DNA of 64,000 nt from Polytrichum commune (Eukaryota; Streptophyta; Polytrichopsida; Polytrichales; Polytrichaceae), in NCBI GenBank assembly GCA_950295325.1, contig OX485805.1, positions 25,347,501 to 25,411,500 on the forward strand, written 5' to 3'. The notes under the pieces were generated by a model, which was not told the DNA's origin, ran no database searches, and saw only the letters and a list, made by a program, of their open reading frames with translations. The position numbers were made by a program, and so were the translations under genes. The number at the start of each line of letters is the position of its first letter. Position 1 is the first letter of the stretch. This document shows positions 43,991-56,572 of the stretch, one piece after another.

Positions 43991-44379
43991 CTAAGTTTGA
44001 GAAGTTTCTCATGATAGTATGAGAATGGCCACATGCCCCCCCCCCCTCATTCACTTTCACGCAACGAATTGTTAAGCTTGTCATGAGAGGCATTTCTTGT
44101 AGATTTTGTGTATCAATGAACATATTTTTCAGATCCAAGGTCTCCAATAATTTGCATATCAATTTTGCACATATAGTCCAACAATCATTTTTTCAACACA
44201 ATGACATGATGGTCTACCAATGATCTTGCAGAAATGGCAACATCTAACTATCTAATCATCATTACATGTGGGATATTACAGTAGTAATCTCAAATGTCTA
44301 CTGATCTTATTTATTTATTTTTCTTATCTCCAACCTAAGTTTACTCCAACCTATGTAACATTACTCTAGTGTCTCTTAG
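43991..44379. other. Gap between solo LTR and the resistance-gene relic
   Basis: Contains a 13-C run at about 44037 and no recognisable coding sequence. Confidence 0.35.
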
Positions 44380-47300
44380 GTTCAACACCTTTAGGTTTGT
44401 CAGTGTACTCATGTCTGACAACCGACATAGCGATTCACAACCCCGCAAATTGATAGCTGTCAGTGTACGTAAATCTCCAAGGCCTTGCGAACTAGTTAGT
44501 TGACTGTTGTCAGAGGTGTCGATAACTTCTCATTGCTCCAACCCACTGAGGTTCAATATCTCTGTTATGCCCAAGTCAGAATTACGTAACTCACGAAGAC
44601 ACTGAAGCCCAATAAGAGCAGGAAGCGTCGACAATCGTTGGCAATTACTCAGACTTCATGATTTCAAACCAACCAAGCTGTCCAATCCAGGAACTTCATC
44701 TATAACCAACCGATCACATTCCAGTGTATGAAGGCGTTTCAGAGCAGTAAGACTCGGCAGCTTCGAAAGTTTCCCATTCTCTATCAAGACCAATGATAGT
44801 AAACCAACCATGCAGTCTAGTCCACAAACTTCAACCAATTCCCTGCACCCACGTATTTTGAGCGATCGTAGGGTGCTGGGCCCTAATCTCACAATTTCCA
44901 ACGCATGAATCCAGACAAGCACCATTTTTTGCAGAGATGTACAGCTCCTCAAATCCAAGTCTGAAGTGTGAACATGCTCAAGATTGAGCGATACCAAGTT
45001 GGTGCAAAAAGCAAGGATGTCCCGCTCAAACACAAGAGTACCCACTACCATACAACCATAATGCGTTCTAGTTCCTACCAGAACTTTTAGTGTTGCTGGT
45101 AGTTGTCCCACATAAGCTTTGGTGTTACAACCGCCACAAGACATCTTGAAATAAGTCAAGGTTCTCATCCCTTCCAAGCCCTCAATTGAAACCTTGGGTT
45201 GAAGATCGACACCTCCTCTTTGCACAGTTAAGCTTCTCAACCGAATGAGGTCTTTGAAATTCAAAACTCCAGATAATTCGTACTCAAAATCTAGGTACAA
45301 GACCACAAGGTTCGTGCAATATTTCCATTTGATCGTCGTTAGACTCGTAAACCCGGGTTCCCCCATCATTCCACTCCTTGAAATACAAACTCGTGTCAAC
45401 TTCTTCCAACTACTCCTTGGCTCCTCCTCTAGCTCTGTAGGAAGTGCATCCGTAGCATACACCCACCTCCGCTCCTCCATGTCCAAGGCCGTTAATTTCC
45501 CTTGGGCTTCCAATCTCACAAACTCACGATACAGGTCATGTATGCTCACTTCCCCAGAGCTCATCTCGGCATGCTCCAACAAGGCACTATCCACCAAATG
45601 TCGCAACTGCAATTCCATCACAAAACAATCACAATAATTTACCCATGAGACATGGGCATGAAATTTCCATGCAAACCCTTCAAATCATTGAATCCAAAAT
45701 CTCTAGAAACTTCTTATTCTCATGCTTAACCATATTCACACTTTCATCATAGTTCAACCTATCTCCCCAATGATTATGGTGTTTTACAAACGTAAGCTTG
45801 TGAATTGTCCATTTTGCATGTTTTCCAAGGATTGCTCGTCAATCTTGAAGGAGCTGCAATCCAAGAAATATTTTGTCAATTAATAAAAAACAATTAAAAC
45901 TTATATTAAGATCTTAAGATAAACTAAGATTTTATTATATTGATATTCATGTTTGGACTTGAGGCATCAAAGAGGGGTATTCATTGCATACCCAATTTTC
46001 AATCACTTCCTTCTCCTGATTGTGAACAAGACACAACCACTCCATCAAATCCTTCTTGTGAAAATAATCGTGCATCATGCCATAAGGTCTTGATGGGGAG
46101 AACATAGCTAAATCCATAAATAACTCTTGCTCCCCTTTAGGCAATCGGTCAAAATTTCTTCTAAGAATGTTGAACAAAGGATTCATTGGTTCTTGCGAAT
46201 AGCTGGATTCTTTGAGTTTTTGTAAGACCTTCATCCACACGGAAGGTTCTTTACCTCCATATTGTAGAAAAACACCCAAGGCTTTCAATGATAATGGATG
46301 ATAATGCGAACCTCGACCTTCGCCCTTCCCAAAGTAGCAACTTTTGATACACTCCTCAATAGCAACCACATCTTTCCTATTTTCCTATTTTTTTCCATTT
46401 GCTACATGGTACAAAAACATATTCCTTCCATCATCCTTGTCAAGTTCAGGCATCTCAAAACATGCACTTTCATCCACGTTAAGACTTATAAGAGTCTTTC
46501 TAAAGCGGGATGTTGTGATCACCCAACTTCCCTCAACAAAAGGTGCTCGAAGAAACAATTTCCCTTGTTCCAATGAATCATAATCATCCCAAACGTTGTC
46601 TATAGTTAGGAAGGTTTTTTGCTTCCAATTCTCGAATTTCAAAAGGATGTCTTCACACTGCAAGTACACCCAAATCATGAGTGCAAGGCACAATTGAAGG
46701 CATTGGGTTTCAAAGCATTGTACATCTTCTCTTAGATTAAAACTAGATGTCAATAGAATGCTAAGAACATTAAATGCACAAAACAACATCAAGTGACACA
46801 TTGGGAGTTGCATCCTAAGGAACCTTCATTTGCATATAATTTTGAGGTAAGCAATAGTTGTCTTACTAACTCATGAAGCTCGCAAGCTTAACATTGGATT
46901 CATGAAAATGTTTACGACTGTAAAGAACAAATACCTTGTCCTCCCCCACTTCTTGAACAACCTCCGCACTTGTATTTGTCAATGTGGTCAATACCTTCTT
47001 CACTAACTCATGTTTACTTTGCTTTCCCAATTCTACGTGGCACATCTTCCCATCAAATTCTCCATCCATTTCGTTACACATCATCTTGCAAATTTGAGTC
47101 TTTCCCTTTCCGCCCACACCATACAAGCCAATCACACAAACGCCTGGAATTTTGGTGGAATTTGGAATGTTTCCAAAATGGTCTCGTATAACCTATGGAA
47201 GTCAGATCATAATTGATGTCCACGAAATTAGAACTCCATGTTAGTGTGAAGGGCTTAAACTATAAGTCTTTTAGTGACATTGAGTTATTGTGCTCACAAC

Positions 47301-48593
47301 AGAAAGAAACAATAAATGCAATTCATACAAAATTTAGTTAGTGGTTCCAAAACTTGCTATTTATCATATTTTATTGAACAAACAAATTCTTGTTGAAGAC
47401 CAACATCATGATTAAAGATCATGAACTAGGTTCCAATATTATTGCAAAGTCAAGAGTGATTGATTCAAATTATAGCATTGAGACATCATACATCATCCAC
47501 TCATCGGAAGGTCAACTTACAAATTAGAATCTTTCAAATAACATTTTAGAACCAATTCCCGAAAATAAGTGTTGCAAGTGAAAAAAAAGTACATACATGG
47601 AATGATTGAGAATTCTATGTTTTGTGTTGATAATCTCTTTTATTTCATTCTATCTAAGTAAATCAAACCCATTTTGAAATTATAGTCATCGTAGCTTAAA
47701 TTTGGAACATACATGTACATTTATAGTTGAGGTCTAACTAACAAATTATGGATAATTTGCATCAACCAAAAGTCAATCTTCCCAAATATCATCAATTATA
47801 TTACATGGCATAATTTTGAACGCCCTTGAACATGTGATTCATCGTATTTAATGTCTGATGAAATAGCCTTGCAAATATTTGAAACAATCTCTTTTCGATA
47901 AGCAACAACTTCTTTTGAGTGTCGGTCATACACCGAACCATTGAAAGCACCAAACCACTTGAGACATTCTCTCCATTCACCCACTTGGATTCGATGATCT
48001 TTTTTGGCCATCGTCCCCCATTTCTTGAACCATTTATTTTGTCTACGACTATCGGAAAATTCATCGACATTGAGCCCAAAAAATAAAGGAAGAATCTTCA
48101 CAGTATTATCTTTTTTATATGCTTGCATAAAGCCATTGAGCTCAACCATTGGCCACTTTGATGTAAAGTACTCCTCAGAAACCACCACCACCATCATTTT
48201 GCATTGTGCTATAGCGGCTTTGATAAGATCCGGAAACCTCTCTCCCTTGGGCAAGCTCGAAGGTCGTTTATCAAAAAATGGAAAGCGATGGCGTCTCTCT
48301 AGGTCCACACACAATTGCTCAACAAATTCCTCCTTTTGAGCTCCACTATGGCTCAAGAATATTTTATGATGTCAGAGCAATATTGGGTCCTCATACTTGA
48401 GATCAATTGACCTGTGTTGGCAAGCAAAAGGCATTTCAAAATGTACAAGGTGCAAAATATATTGAAGCCACATAAGGACAAAAACATGACAATATAATGA
48501 AAGAATAGGAAAATATGAAAACTCCTTCTCAATCCTACAATCAACTTGATAGATTTACCTATCTATCTTCCTTCGTTTGTTGGATGTAGCCAT
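44380..48593 (-). pseudogene. TIR-NB-ARC-LRR (TNL) immune receptor, decayed
   Basis: Exon 1 is 48593-48559 (MATSNKRRKID) and joins in frame to a TIR exon 48411-47805: FLSHSGAQK, FFDKRPSSLPKGERFP, VVVVSEEYFTSKWPM. A TGA at 48372-48374 lies in this frame just before FLSHSG. The NB-ARC exon starts at 47192 with GLYGVGGKGKT (P-loop). Later come FLTIDNVWDD (kinase-2), GSWVITTSR, LSLKALGVFL (GLPL position) and VSIHDLY (MHD position), then leucine-rich repeats from about 45450. Further in-frame stops are TAG 46385-46387 and TGA 44656-44658, and the LRR frame goes on beyond them to about 44380. Such receptors sense pathogens in the cytoplasm. Several nonsense codons but almost no frameshifts suggest recent loss. 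Exon limits between 46860 and 45620 are uncertain. Confidence 0.82.
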
Positions 48594-50440
48594 CTCTAGA
48601 GTGAATGTTTATTCAAAAAGTGGTGTAAAAGCCCTGCAAAACCAACCATGTCAATTGGTAAATGACTAGACTACAGTCTCCTACATAGACCAAACAACAC
48701 AACTCTACAAATGTGCATCATAAACTTTATTTAGGAGATACATTTTCAACAAGTTTCTATTGATCATGTCACATAGTTTTGCAAGCATCAAAGCTTAACA
48801 AGACGACTTGCACAACCATTCAAACATTGCAAACTCTGCTTGCTCTAGTGCATAGAGATTGCAAGGTAGGTTGCTCACAACCTAAAGGGCAGAGACAATT
48901 GGGGTCCCCTTTGTACCACTCTTCCCAAGAGTGAATCAAAATAGGGCAGACCAATATTTCTCGAAGACAACCGTCCCTTGCAATTAGCCACGCTTCGGAA
49001 CCATGCGGCAGATAAAACTTCACACTCACTGTTGACAGCTTCAAGAAATTTTCAAATATGGAATCAAATTTTGGGCATACCAAGATACACTCAACGTAAG
49101 CCAACATAAGCTAATGCAATTCGAGAAACTCTGGAGCCACCGAGACAAGCACAACATATTCGTGCAGTATAAGGGGGTACCCAGGCTCTCGATTAAGGTT
49201 GTTCTAAGTCCTCATCAAAGGTTTTGAGAGAACCGAGAACAACCTGCAAAAAGAGAACAAGAACGACTCCTCTGCTGTTGAAATTTGATTTTTCTTTTCC
49301 TGCGCAAGAAGGTTGTGACGAAATTTGTGATTGGGATGTGCAGCTTCCACACCATAGCCGTGTCTGTAAATTCAAACTTTCAGTACTTGCCCTTTCAAGG
49401 AACACGTATTTGGTTGCGCCTCTCTTCCCATCTCAAGCTTCTAAGTTGACACTTACGTGCTTAAGAAATGGAAATTGATTGTGCACATAAGAATGATAAC
49501 CAAGTGGTACTCTTGTGGAACCTGGAATTTCACAAACTAACATCGATTAACATCCCTCACTTACCAACCTCGTAGTACACTATTACTATTAGCCAAGCAC
49601 AATAATTAAACTGTCGGTATAAGACTTTGTGCACTCACACTTCCAGTTGGTATTTCTAAGCGCTTACAAATGAGAACTTGTCACATTTGTTCCAACATGT
49701 ATACATGAGACAACACAAACCAATACTTTCAAGTCTTCCCCACGGTCTTCCCTAGTCTCAGTTGTCTGGACAGATCTCTTTTCCGACTATGGCAACTCTA
49801 GTCACCCATGACACTTAGATGCTTGAGAAATGAAAGGTGGTTGTGCATATAAGATTGATAACCAAATACTAATCTTGTGGAACCCGGAATTTAAGAGACT
49901 CACCTTGCTTACAAACCAAATCCAGTGCATATTTATGAAGGGAGTCCGAGATCGAAGCCCCGATCAATATCGATGGCTAAAGAAATCACCCAACGCAGCC
50001 CATCGACTAGCATTGTGCGCACCCCAACCTTGCAATATAATATGTACATATATCAAGTTAGACCAAGCCGTGGTAGCTTTGAGCCTTTAAGATATGAATG
50101 ACAATGGTGATTTGTGTAAGCTATACATGATTGAACAATTCTAAGGAATATGTCAACATAATCTATAAATATCACGAGAGTAAGATGATGTCGGCTGAGG
50201 GATGTTGTGAATGAGAGAGGGTTCACTATAGGCTTAGCTTGTCTGTAAATCGGCTTGTACACTATCATAGAATAATCGTTCGGTGTATTAACGTGTCTTG
50301 TGCCAAGTCTAAGAGATTTAGTCCCTATACTCTATATCTATACTCCATATCTAATTTACATCCCTCGCATCCCAACCTCCTAGTACACTATGTACATTGG
50401 ACGAGGTACACTAAGGGCATTTCTTAATCGTAGAACCTAG
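48594..50440. other. Intergenic, with a partial copy of duplication block A
   Basis: The segment 50058-50355 matches the start of blocks A and B (GTAGCTTTGAGCCTTT onward). A 95-codon frame at 49107-48820 (minus; LIARDGCLREILVCPILIHS) is not recognised. Nothing else is seen. Confidence 0.4.
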
Positions 50441-51147
50441 GAACCTGTGAGCCCAAAAGGGTGCCCACATTTAGTCTTAGACCCTTGAAACGTTAGTTGA
50501 TGCACTTTGAAGTAGCATGTTACTTCACAAAAATATAAAAAGAGTGAAATGTTAGTCTTAGAAGTACCATGTTGTAAGAGGCTAGGATGTGAGTTGTTAT
50601 TGTGTTTTTACCTTCGGAAGGATTTGAGTGAATGAGGATAGGTAAGGAGAACTTGGATTGAGTAGTTAGTGAGTAGGCTAGTACAAATGGATGGAGACAA
50701 CCAAAGTGACTCAAGAGGCAAGTGCTTTCGAATTGGGATGAATGGAGGATCACATGGAGCGCACAAGTGGACCACCTCATCATGGCCACTTAATGGGGAA
50801 GGCCCAAGGAAGAATGCAAGGTGGAGGATAAGCAAATTCTCAAAGCACCAATCAAATCACGAGTTAAGCATCGTGGTTTGAATTAAGTGGTGAGCGACGA
50901 TTTGGAAAAGTAAGGGGAGAAAGTTATGGCGGCGGAAAGCGAAGGAGGCTAAGTTTGGGTTGAAGCATCCCAAGTTTGGTAAAGTGTGGTAGATAGAAAG
51001 CCAAGGCTAGTTAAATGTTCGAATTAGGATCCTTGTTGATCATTTGAGGGAGGAAGGCTTAGAAGATAGGATTGGCGCCTACTAAGTAGGAGGAAATCTC
51101 AAGGGCTTATCGTGAGCCTTGAGGGTGCTCACCCCCTCAAGCTTACT

Positions 51148-51153
51148 ATATAA
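51148..51153 (+). promoter_or_regulatory. Probable TATA box of the LTR
   Basis: CTATATAAT precedes a pyrimidine-rich stretch (TCTTCCCTCACTC) typical of a plant transcription start. Confidence 0.5.
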
Positions 51154-51659
51154 TCCCTCATTCTTCCCTCACTCATCCTCTCTTTCCTTTGTGCTCCAAG
51201 GCACCCCACGAGTTATAAGTGTGGGTGTGGGAAGCCATATTGGAGCACATGTGTGTGCTTAGTTTTTAGTTTGAGAGCCAAGGCTTGTTAGCCTTGAAGA
51301 GGGCTTGACCTCTTGGTAGAATTAGTGTTGACGTGAAGGATTTTAAAGTTAATTCATGATTCCAATTTGTGGTACTTTAAGTTCATGTTTTGAATACACG
51401 TGGTTGCAAGTTCCATGTTTAAGAGTTGAGCACTTGATGTTGTGATGAGTGCAAAAATATACTTGTGTGGATTAGTTAGTCTTAGTGAAGTTAGGAAATT
51501 CTCTCTCCCCCTCTCCTCTCTAGGATTTTAGGATTTTAGGATTAGAGAAGAATTGTGTGATTAGAAAGGGGTTGTTAGTAGAATTAGGGAAATTAGGTAG
51601 GAAGATTAGTTAAGGGCTTGAATAATTAGTGAGGTAGTTGGGGATTACAACTACAAAGT

Positions 51660-51998
51660 TGTGGGTTCATGAAGGAGCTGGGTTTATGAAGGAGCTGGGT
51701 TTGTTTAGTTAGAAAGTAAAGAGCTGGGTTTATGAAGGACCTGGGTTTGTTTAGTTAGAAGCTAAGGAGCTGGGTTCATGAAGGAGCTGGGTTTGTTTAG
51801 TTAGAAAGTAAAGAGCTGGGTTTATGAAGGACCTGGGTTTGTTTAGTTAGAAGCTAAGGAGCTGGGTTCATGAAGGAGCTGGGTTTATGAAGGAGCTGGG
51901 TTTGTTTAGTTAGAAGCCAAGAAGCTGGGTTTATGAAGGAGCTGGGTTTATGAAGGAGCTAGGTTTATGTAATTAGAAAGTAAAGAGATGGGTTCATG
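51660..51998. repeat. Tandem array in the solo LTR (GAGCTGGGTTTATGAAG units)
   Basis: Alternating units of GAGCTGGGTTTATGAAG and TTTGTTTAGTTAGAAG type form a higher-order repeat of about 59-64 bp. It occupies the place of the different array in the other solo LTR. Confidence 0.88.
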
Positions 51999-52752
51999 AA
52001 GGAGCTTAGTAGATAGCCTACCTAATTAGCTCATAGACAAGTAGTTAGTTACATTATGCTAGTTAGTGTTATGTGTGGCTTTCACAAGTAAATGTATTTG
52101 AGATTGACTATAGAGAATAGTGTTTTTTTTAACACTTGCATCCTCTCTTTAAAAATAAACCACGTGCACAACTTAATGGAGAATGTGGAGCACTCTCGCG
52201 ATGGCAAGACAAAGGAAGCAAAGACCAAAGGTGCGAGGGAGAGATTGACATAAGTCACATAAGTATTTCTTAATACTTAAAGGCTTATGTACGGTATGGA
52301 GACACCAAGTGAGACCTTTTATAGTAGCGATACGGAATACACAAGTGATAGTTCAAGTGGTAGTATAGAGTCAACGGCACGGACTCCATTTAGGAGAGGG
52401 ATATCCTTAAGGGCTTGTGTAGCTAAAGCAGCCGGATGGACGTTAGAAGCAAACAAAGACAAAATAGCACCCGAGCATAAGGAGGTTAAAATAACATAGT
52501 TGACTTGTGCATTCTCCACATACGTATTGAAATCGTACATTGAGTTGTTAAAAGTGAAATTCCAGTTAAATCCAAGACCACTTGAAGGGTGAACCTTGCA
52601 CTATGGACTCATCCAAGTCCAAATCCAATACCGCGGAGGAATGTGAGCCCAAACCCACTACTCGGACTACGGACGCTTAAGGGTGGGGGGTTTGGCCTCA
52701 CAGAACCATGGATTGCATGAGTGACACCTAAAAAAATGAGCTTCTATTCACA

Positions 52753-53150
52753 ACACTAAATAAGGTATTTATTGTCACCAATTTTATTTGTCTTGCTCGA
52801 GACTCAATGTAAACCCCCGTGTACTATTGACCATCACTCGATGTGAACCTAACATTATTTGTCATTCCTTGTAAAAACATTTGCACATGAGAAGTTTACA
52901 ATGTTTTATTTCTTGTCAGTTACTAGGTATTTGTTCATCCAAATTCCAATCATCCACAACAATATTTCATTACAAAACTGGTAGGATGCATAGTATATGC
53001 CAAACTTCATTTCAATAATTGGCAACTGGATGAACTCAAAGTAACTTGGGGTGAAAATACTTGTAAACTTGGTCATACCAAGTGTCACTAGAAGAATTAC
53101 CACAACAACATAAAATATCATATTATGACACTAATAACAATATTTAGTGT
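52753..53150. mobile_element. MITE, ACACTAAAT family, inverted orientation
   Basis: ACACTAAATAAGG at the left and ATTTAGTGT at the right. Internal motifs occur in reverse order relative to the copy at 21785. Confidence 0.72.
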
Positions 53151-54885
53151 AATCATAATTGTGCATATTGAAGAGAGAGGTTATGTATTGAGCAATTCTA
53201 TCCTTACTTTCAAGTTTAGTCACTTCTTAGTACATCCTCTTGTTCAAAGGCCATTTCATTACCCTACATATTTGTGTATCCTTCAATACCCAAGACGGTG
53301 GGTGGGACCATCCCTCAAGGAAAATCTTTTTCCACCTATCTTCCCAAATTTGGCACTTTCCCATACAGGTTTGCCTCTTACCACTAAAAAATTTATAACC
53401 TCAATCATCAATCTAGTAAGGTGATATTTACCTCTAGTCCGTTCCTAACCCTCTTTACACTTAGGTAAAATGTTGTGCTAAATATATAAATTTTAACATG
53501 TTCAAGCTCAAAAACGTGTGCAGGACAAAATCAATGAGCTTTAAAAGTCTACCTTAAATTCATAGGCATTGTATTCTTAATTTTCTTGTAGAATACATAA
53601 GCAACATACACATAATTTTTTAAAGAAAGATGAGATACAAAACTTAAGAGTGCTACCAAATTTGTGAAGGTCTGCCTCACATGTGCCCATGCCACCAACC
53701 AAATCCACAAAGAGGGTTAGGAACGTTAAGGAGGTAAATATTAGCAGGATCCAATTATTATCTATGTCACACAATCATGTACAACATAAACATCCATTTT
53801 GTATTACCAAATACACATACTGCCATTGAGTATTCTACCTGCTTTTTAGCCATTTGAACCAAGCAAGACTGAGCTTTGGAGTAGGTTACACACTCCTTCC
53901 ACCTTTACTAGTACTCACTACTTAACCTAGTAATCTCAAGGGTTACTTAGGGTAAACAGTCGTTGTTACTTAAACTATGAGAGAAGACTCTCATGGTTTC
54001 CCTTGGAACGGGCATCACAAGAATTATAAGACTCTTGAAGACTATTACCTCCTCCCAAATGTGAACACCTTGAACATGTTTAGACAAGCCAATGTCATGC
54101 ATGTGTCTCCCCAAGAGTAAGCCCATGATTCTCACAAGGTTGGGTTGGAAATATCTAGTTCCTTGATACCCTGGCTATGATTGTGTGGGTCATATATAGT
54201 GGTAGACTGCCAGGGGTAGTTCACATAGTGCATTTTTAAAATGATGTGCGGCATAATATAGGGAGGATGAAATTCGTTTGACATAAAAATCATAATAGAA
54301 TTCCAAATAATGAAGGGGCCATGAAAAGTAGACAATCACATTACAAGTAAGGTAGATGGGAATATAATGTGGGCGACTTTTTTTTGTAAAAGTAATGTAG
54401 GGGCTGAAAATAAGGATCCTAGGATGTATGTTTTAGTAGGATCAATTTTGTACACATGCCACACAAGGGATGGATGAAAAAAGGCTTATCGTTTGCCCCA
54501 AAATGGATGAACTTGTAAGCCCAACCCTCACTCTCTTCCCGACTTCTCTCGGTGGCCTCTCATTTCATGTGGCTTCTCATTTTTTTCGGCGACTTCTCTA
54601 CTCCAACATCGTCATCTCCAACATGTATGTCCACTTCCACCACCGCTTCTTCATTGCACCTTCGAAGTTTTGTCGATGTCCATGCACCTTCGCAGTTTTT
54701 TATGAGATTAAAGTGTATGTTGACCTTGAGATCTAAAACAGGACGCAAAGTGGAGTTTTTGATGACAAAAATACTCGGAAACGATAAAATATTTTTGATT
54801 TCAATCAAATATTAGTATGATCTCATCACTTTTTGTTACTTAGCCGGATTGTTATCTAGTTGCAAGGATTCGGGCTATTGGGTTT
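53151..54885. other. Intergenic, no gene recognised
   Basis: No coding feature is recognised. Short stretches (GGTGGGTGGGA near 53290, GAGGTAAATA near 53732) recur near 27385 and 27843, suggesting an old shared repeat. Confidence 0.35.
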
Positions 54886-56572
54886 AACTTACTCATATGT
54901 TTCCTCGCTAGTGTTATCATTAATGTGGCATCCAGTTACGCCACCCTAGAGGTAAGGGGATTGGCTTTGAATTGTATCGGTAAATCATTAGAAAAATGAA
55001 CAAAATTGACTTTCTCCTCAACTAGCAAAATATTTGGTGGATTATGGACTGAGACTTATTTTCAAATATTTGTATGGACTTTTGAGGTGAAATTCATAGT
55101 AGAAAAAATTGTTGGTGGACTAATTCAAATTGGACTATAAAAACAAACAGATGACTTTCCATTATTGATATGTACCTCTTTACTTTTCAAAGATACTAGA
55201 AATATCCTTGAACTCAACATGGCTTTGGTCAAGGGTTGGTTGTTTTGCATACAAGCCCTTCCATGTTCGGTAAGTTTTCAATGCATGCTTGGAGCGTGTG
55301 TGGAGGTTTGAACAAAGAAACATTCTATATCAGTTCACTGAGGGTTACACATTTTGGCATGCCAAGAGGTGCTAATATGAGTTTGGCCCTCCAAGAAACA
55401 AATCAGGTTCCTCTTCATTCAAATGCAAGCACTACCTTGAGCACAAACCACAAGTGAAAAAGGGGTGTTCAATGACTGTTGTTAAAGCTAGAAATGCTAC
55501 TAACATATTGAACATAGTAGATGCCAATTCCTGGTGGGTGGGTGCAGGCTATGTGGCGGCGCAATGGGAAACAATTTGGGGTACTAAGGCAGGCGGTTGA
55601 CCTCCTTGCCCGAACGGAGGAATCATGGACGAGAAATCCTAACAATCCCCACATCGAAGTAATGTTGTAATATTATAGAGAACATTGTGGCCATAACAAG
55701 TTTAAGTATGATCACACGGATAGCACATGGATTGATGTAGATTACGTTATATCTACTGTAACCAGGAGCTATAATTCTACAAATGAAGTGTACATTCTAG
55801 ACACGATTGATTCAAAGGAGCTATCCAAGTTTGTGACAGAACGAAGTATATAGGGTTCATGACCAAGCCCAACTCATCTTCGAGTGTTTCACACTATGTA
55901 AGTATTGTACACTATGTTTTTGGTCTTCACTAGTATGTAACTTGATTGCAAATGAAGGACTTTTACGGAGCGGATGTTGTGTTTGTGAACACACGCTCAC
56001 TCTTGTTGTGTTTCCATCCTAAGCCTTCTTGTTTTATTTCCATCTTAAGTTTTTGCAATGGTATGTATTCTTTATACCTTTTTGTTGCCATGCTTTTTCC
56101 CACCACTTTTGCATTGCATACACTTTTAAACTAACTTTTTTTTAAAGTTAAAATGAATGTAGACTAAAAAACAATGCAATGACATGGGCATTATAAGTAA
56201 TGGTAGGGTGCAAAAAAATAAAGCCATATTAGAAAATTAGGTAATATAAGGACCTTTTAGTTCATGCCTTGGAGATAAATAGCCCCTAAACAAATACCCC
56301 TCTGCCGCACATGGTGCACAAAAATCTTATAGAGTGACCTACCTGTGTAGAGTGCATGGGAAAATCAAATGCTAAGGATGTCACTTATTTGTGCAATATT
56401 AAGAACTTGAACAATTTGACCTCAAAGTTCTCATGAGCCCTTAAAGGAATCATGGTCTCAAAATAAAAATCCATGCACAATTTATAAGAGCCTCGCCAAG
56501 TGTATTTACCATATTTTTTTAATGTATTTGTGGATTTAAAACCTTCTTTATACTTTGTCTTATATTAGGTAG
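54886..56572. repeat. Segmental duplication, unbroken copy: the empty site of the nested insertion
   Basis: Aligns with 1-1382 followed directly by 20793-21098. At 56264-56275 it has one ATGCCTTGGAGA where the partner has two copies flanking 19.4 kb. This fixes the ends of LINE copy 1 to the base. Confidence 0.92.
55509..55853 (+). pseudogene. Decayed unrecognised coding fragment, duplicate copy
   Basis: Counterpart of 611-961. It reads GKQFGVLRQAVDLLARTEES, NPNNPHIEVML, a stop, then YNSTNEVYILD, SKELSKFVTERSI and a terminal stop. Changes in the start region and the internal stop show it is not functional. Confidence 0.42.

Larger units (their letters stand above)
50446..52702 (+). mobile_element. 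Solo LTR, 2257 bp, plus orientation
   Basis: Starts TGTGAGCCC and ends GGCCTCACA, with a 5-bp target duplication GAACC (50441-50445, 52703-52707). A TATATAA box lies at 51147-51153. It shares ends, promoter placement and an internal tandem array with the reversed LTR at 42427-43990 but is 0.7 kb longer. A 70-codon Ser/Thr-rich frame (52287-52499) near its 3' end has no recognised relative. Confidence 0.85.

Noticed and set aside
44656-48374. In-frame TGA codons as selenocysteine or recoding
   Set aside because: One stop is TAG, others sit in LRR positions without conserved cysteine, and no recoding element is visible; ordinary decay is simpler.
52287-52499. Ser/Thr-rich 70-codon frame as a gag or host peptide
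   Set aside because: It lies within a solo LTR and no clear counterpart was found in the other LTR.
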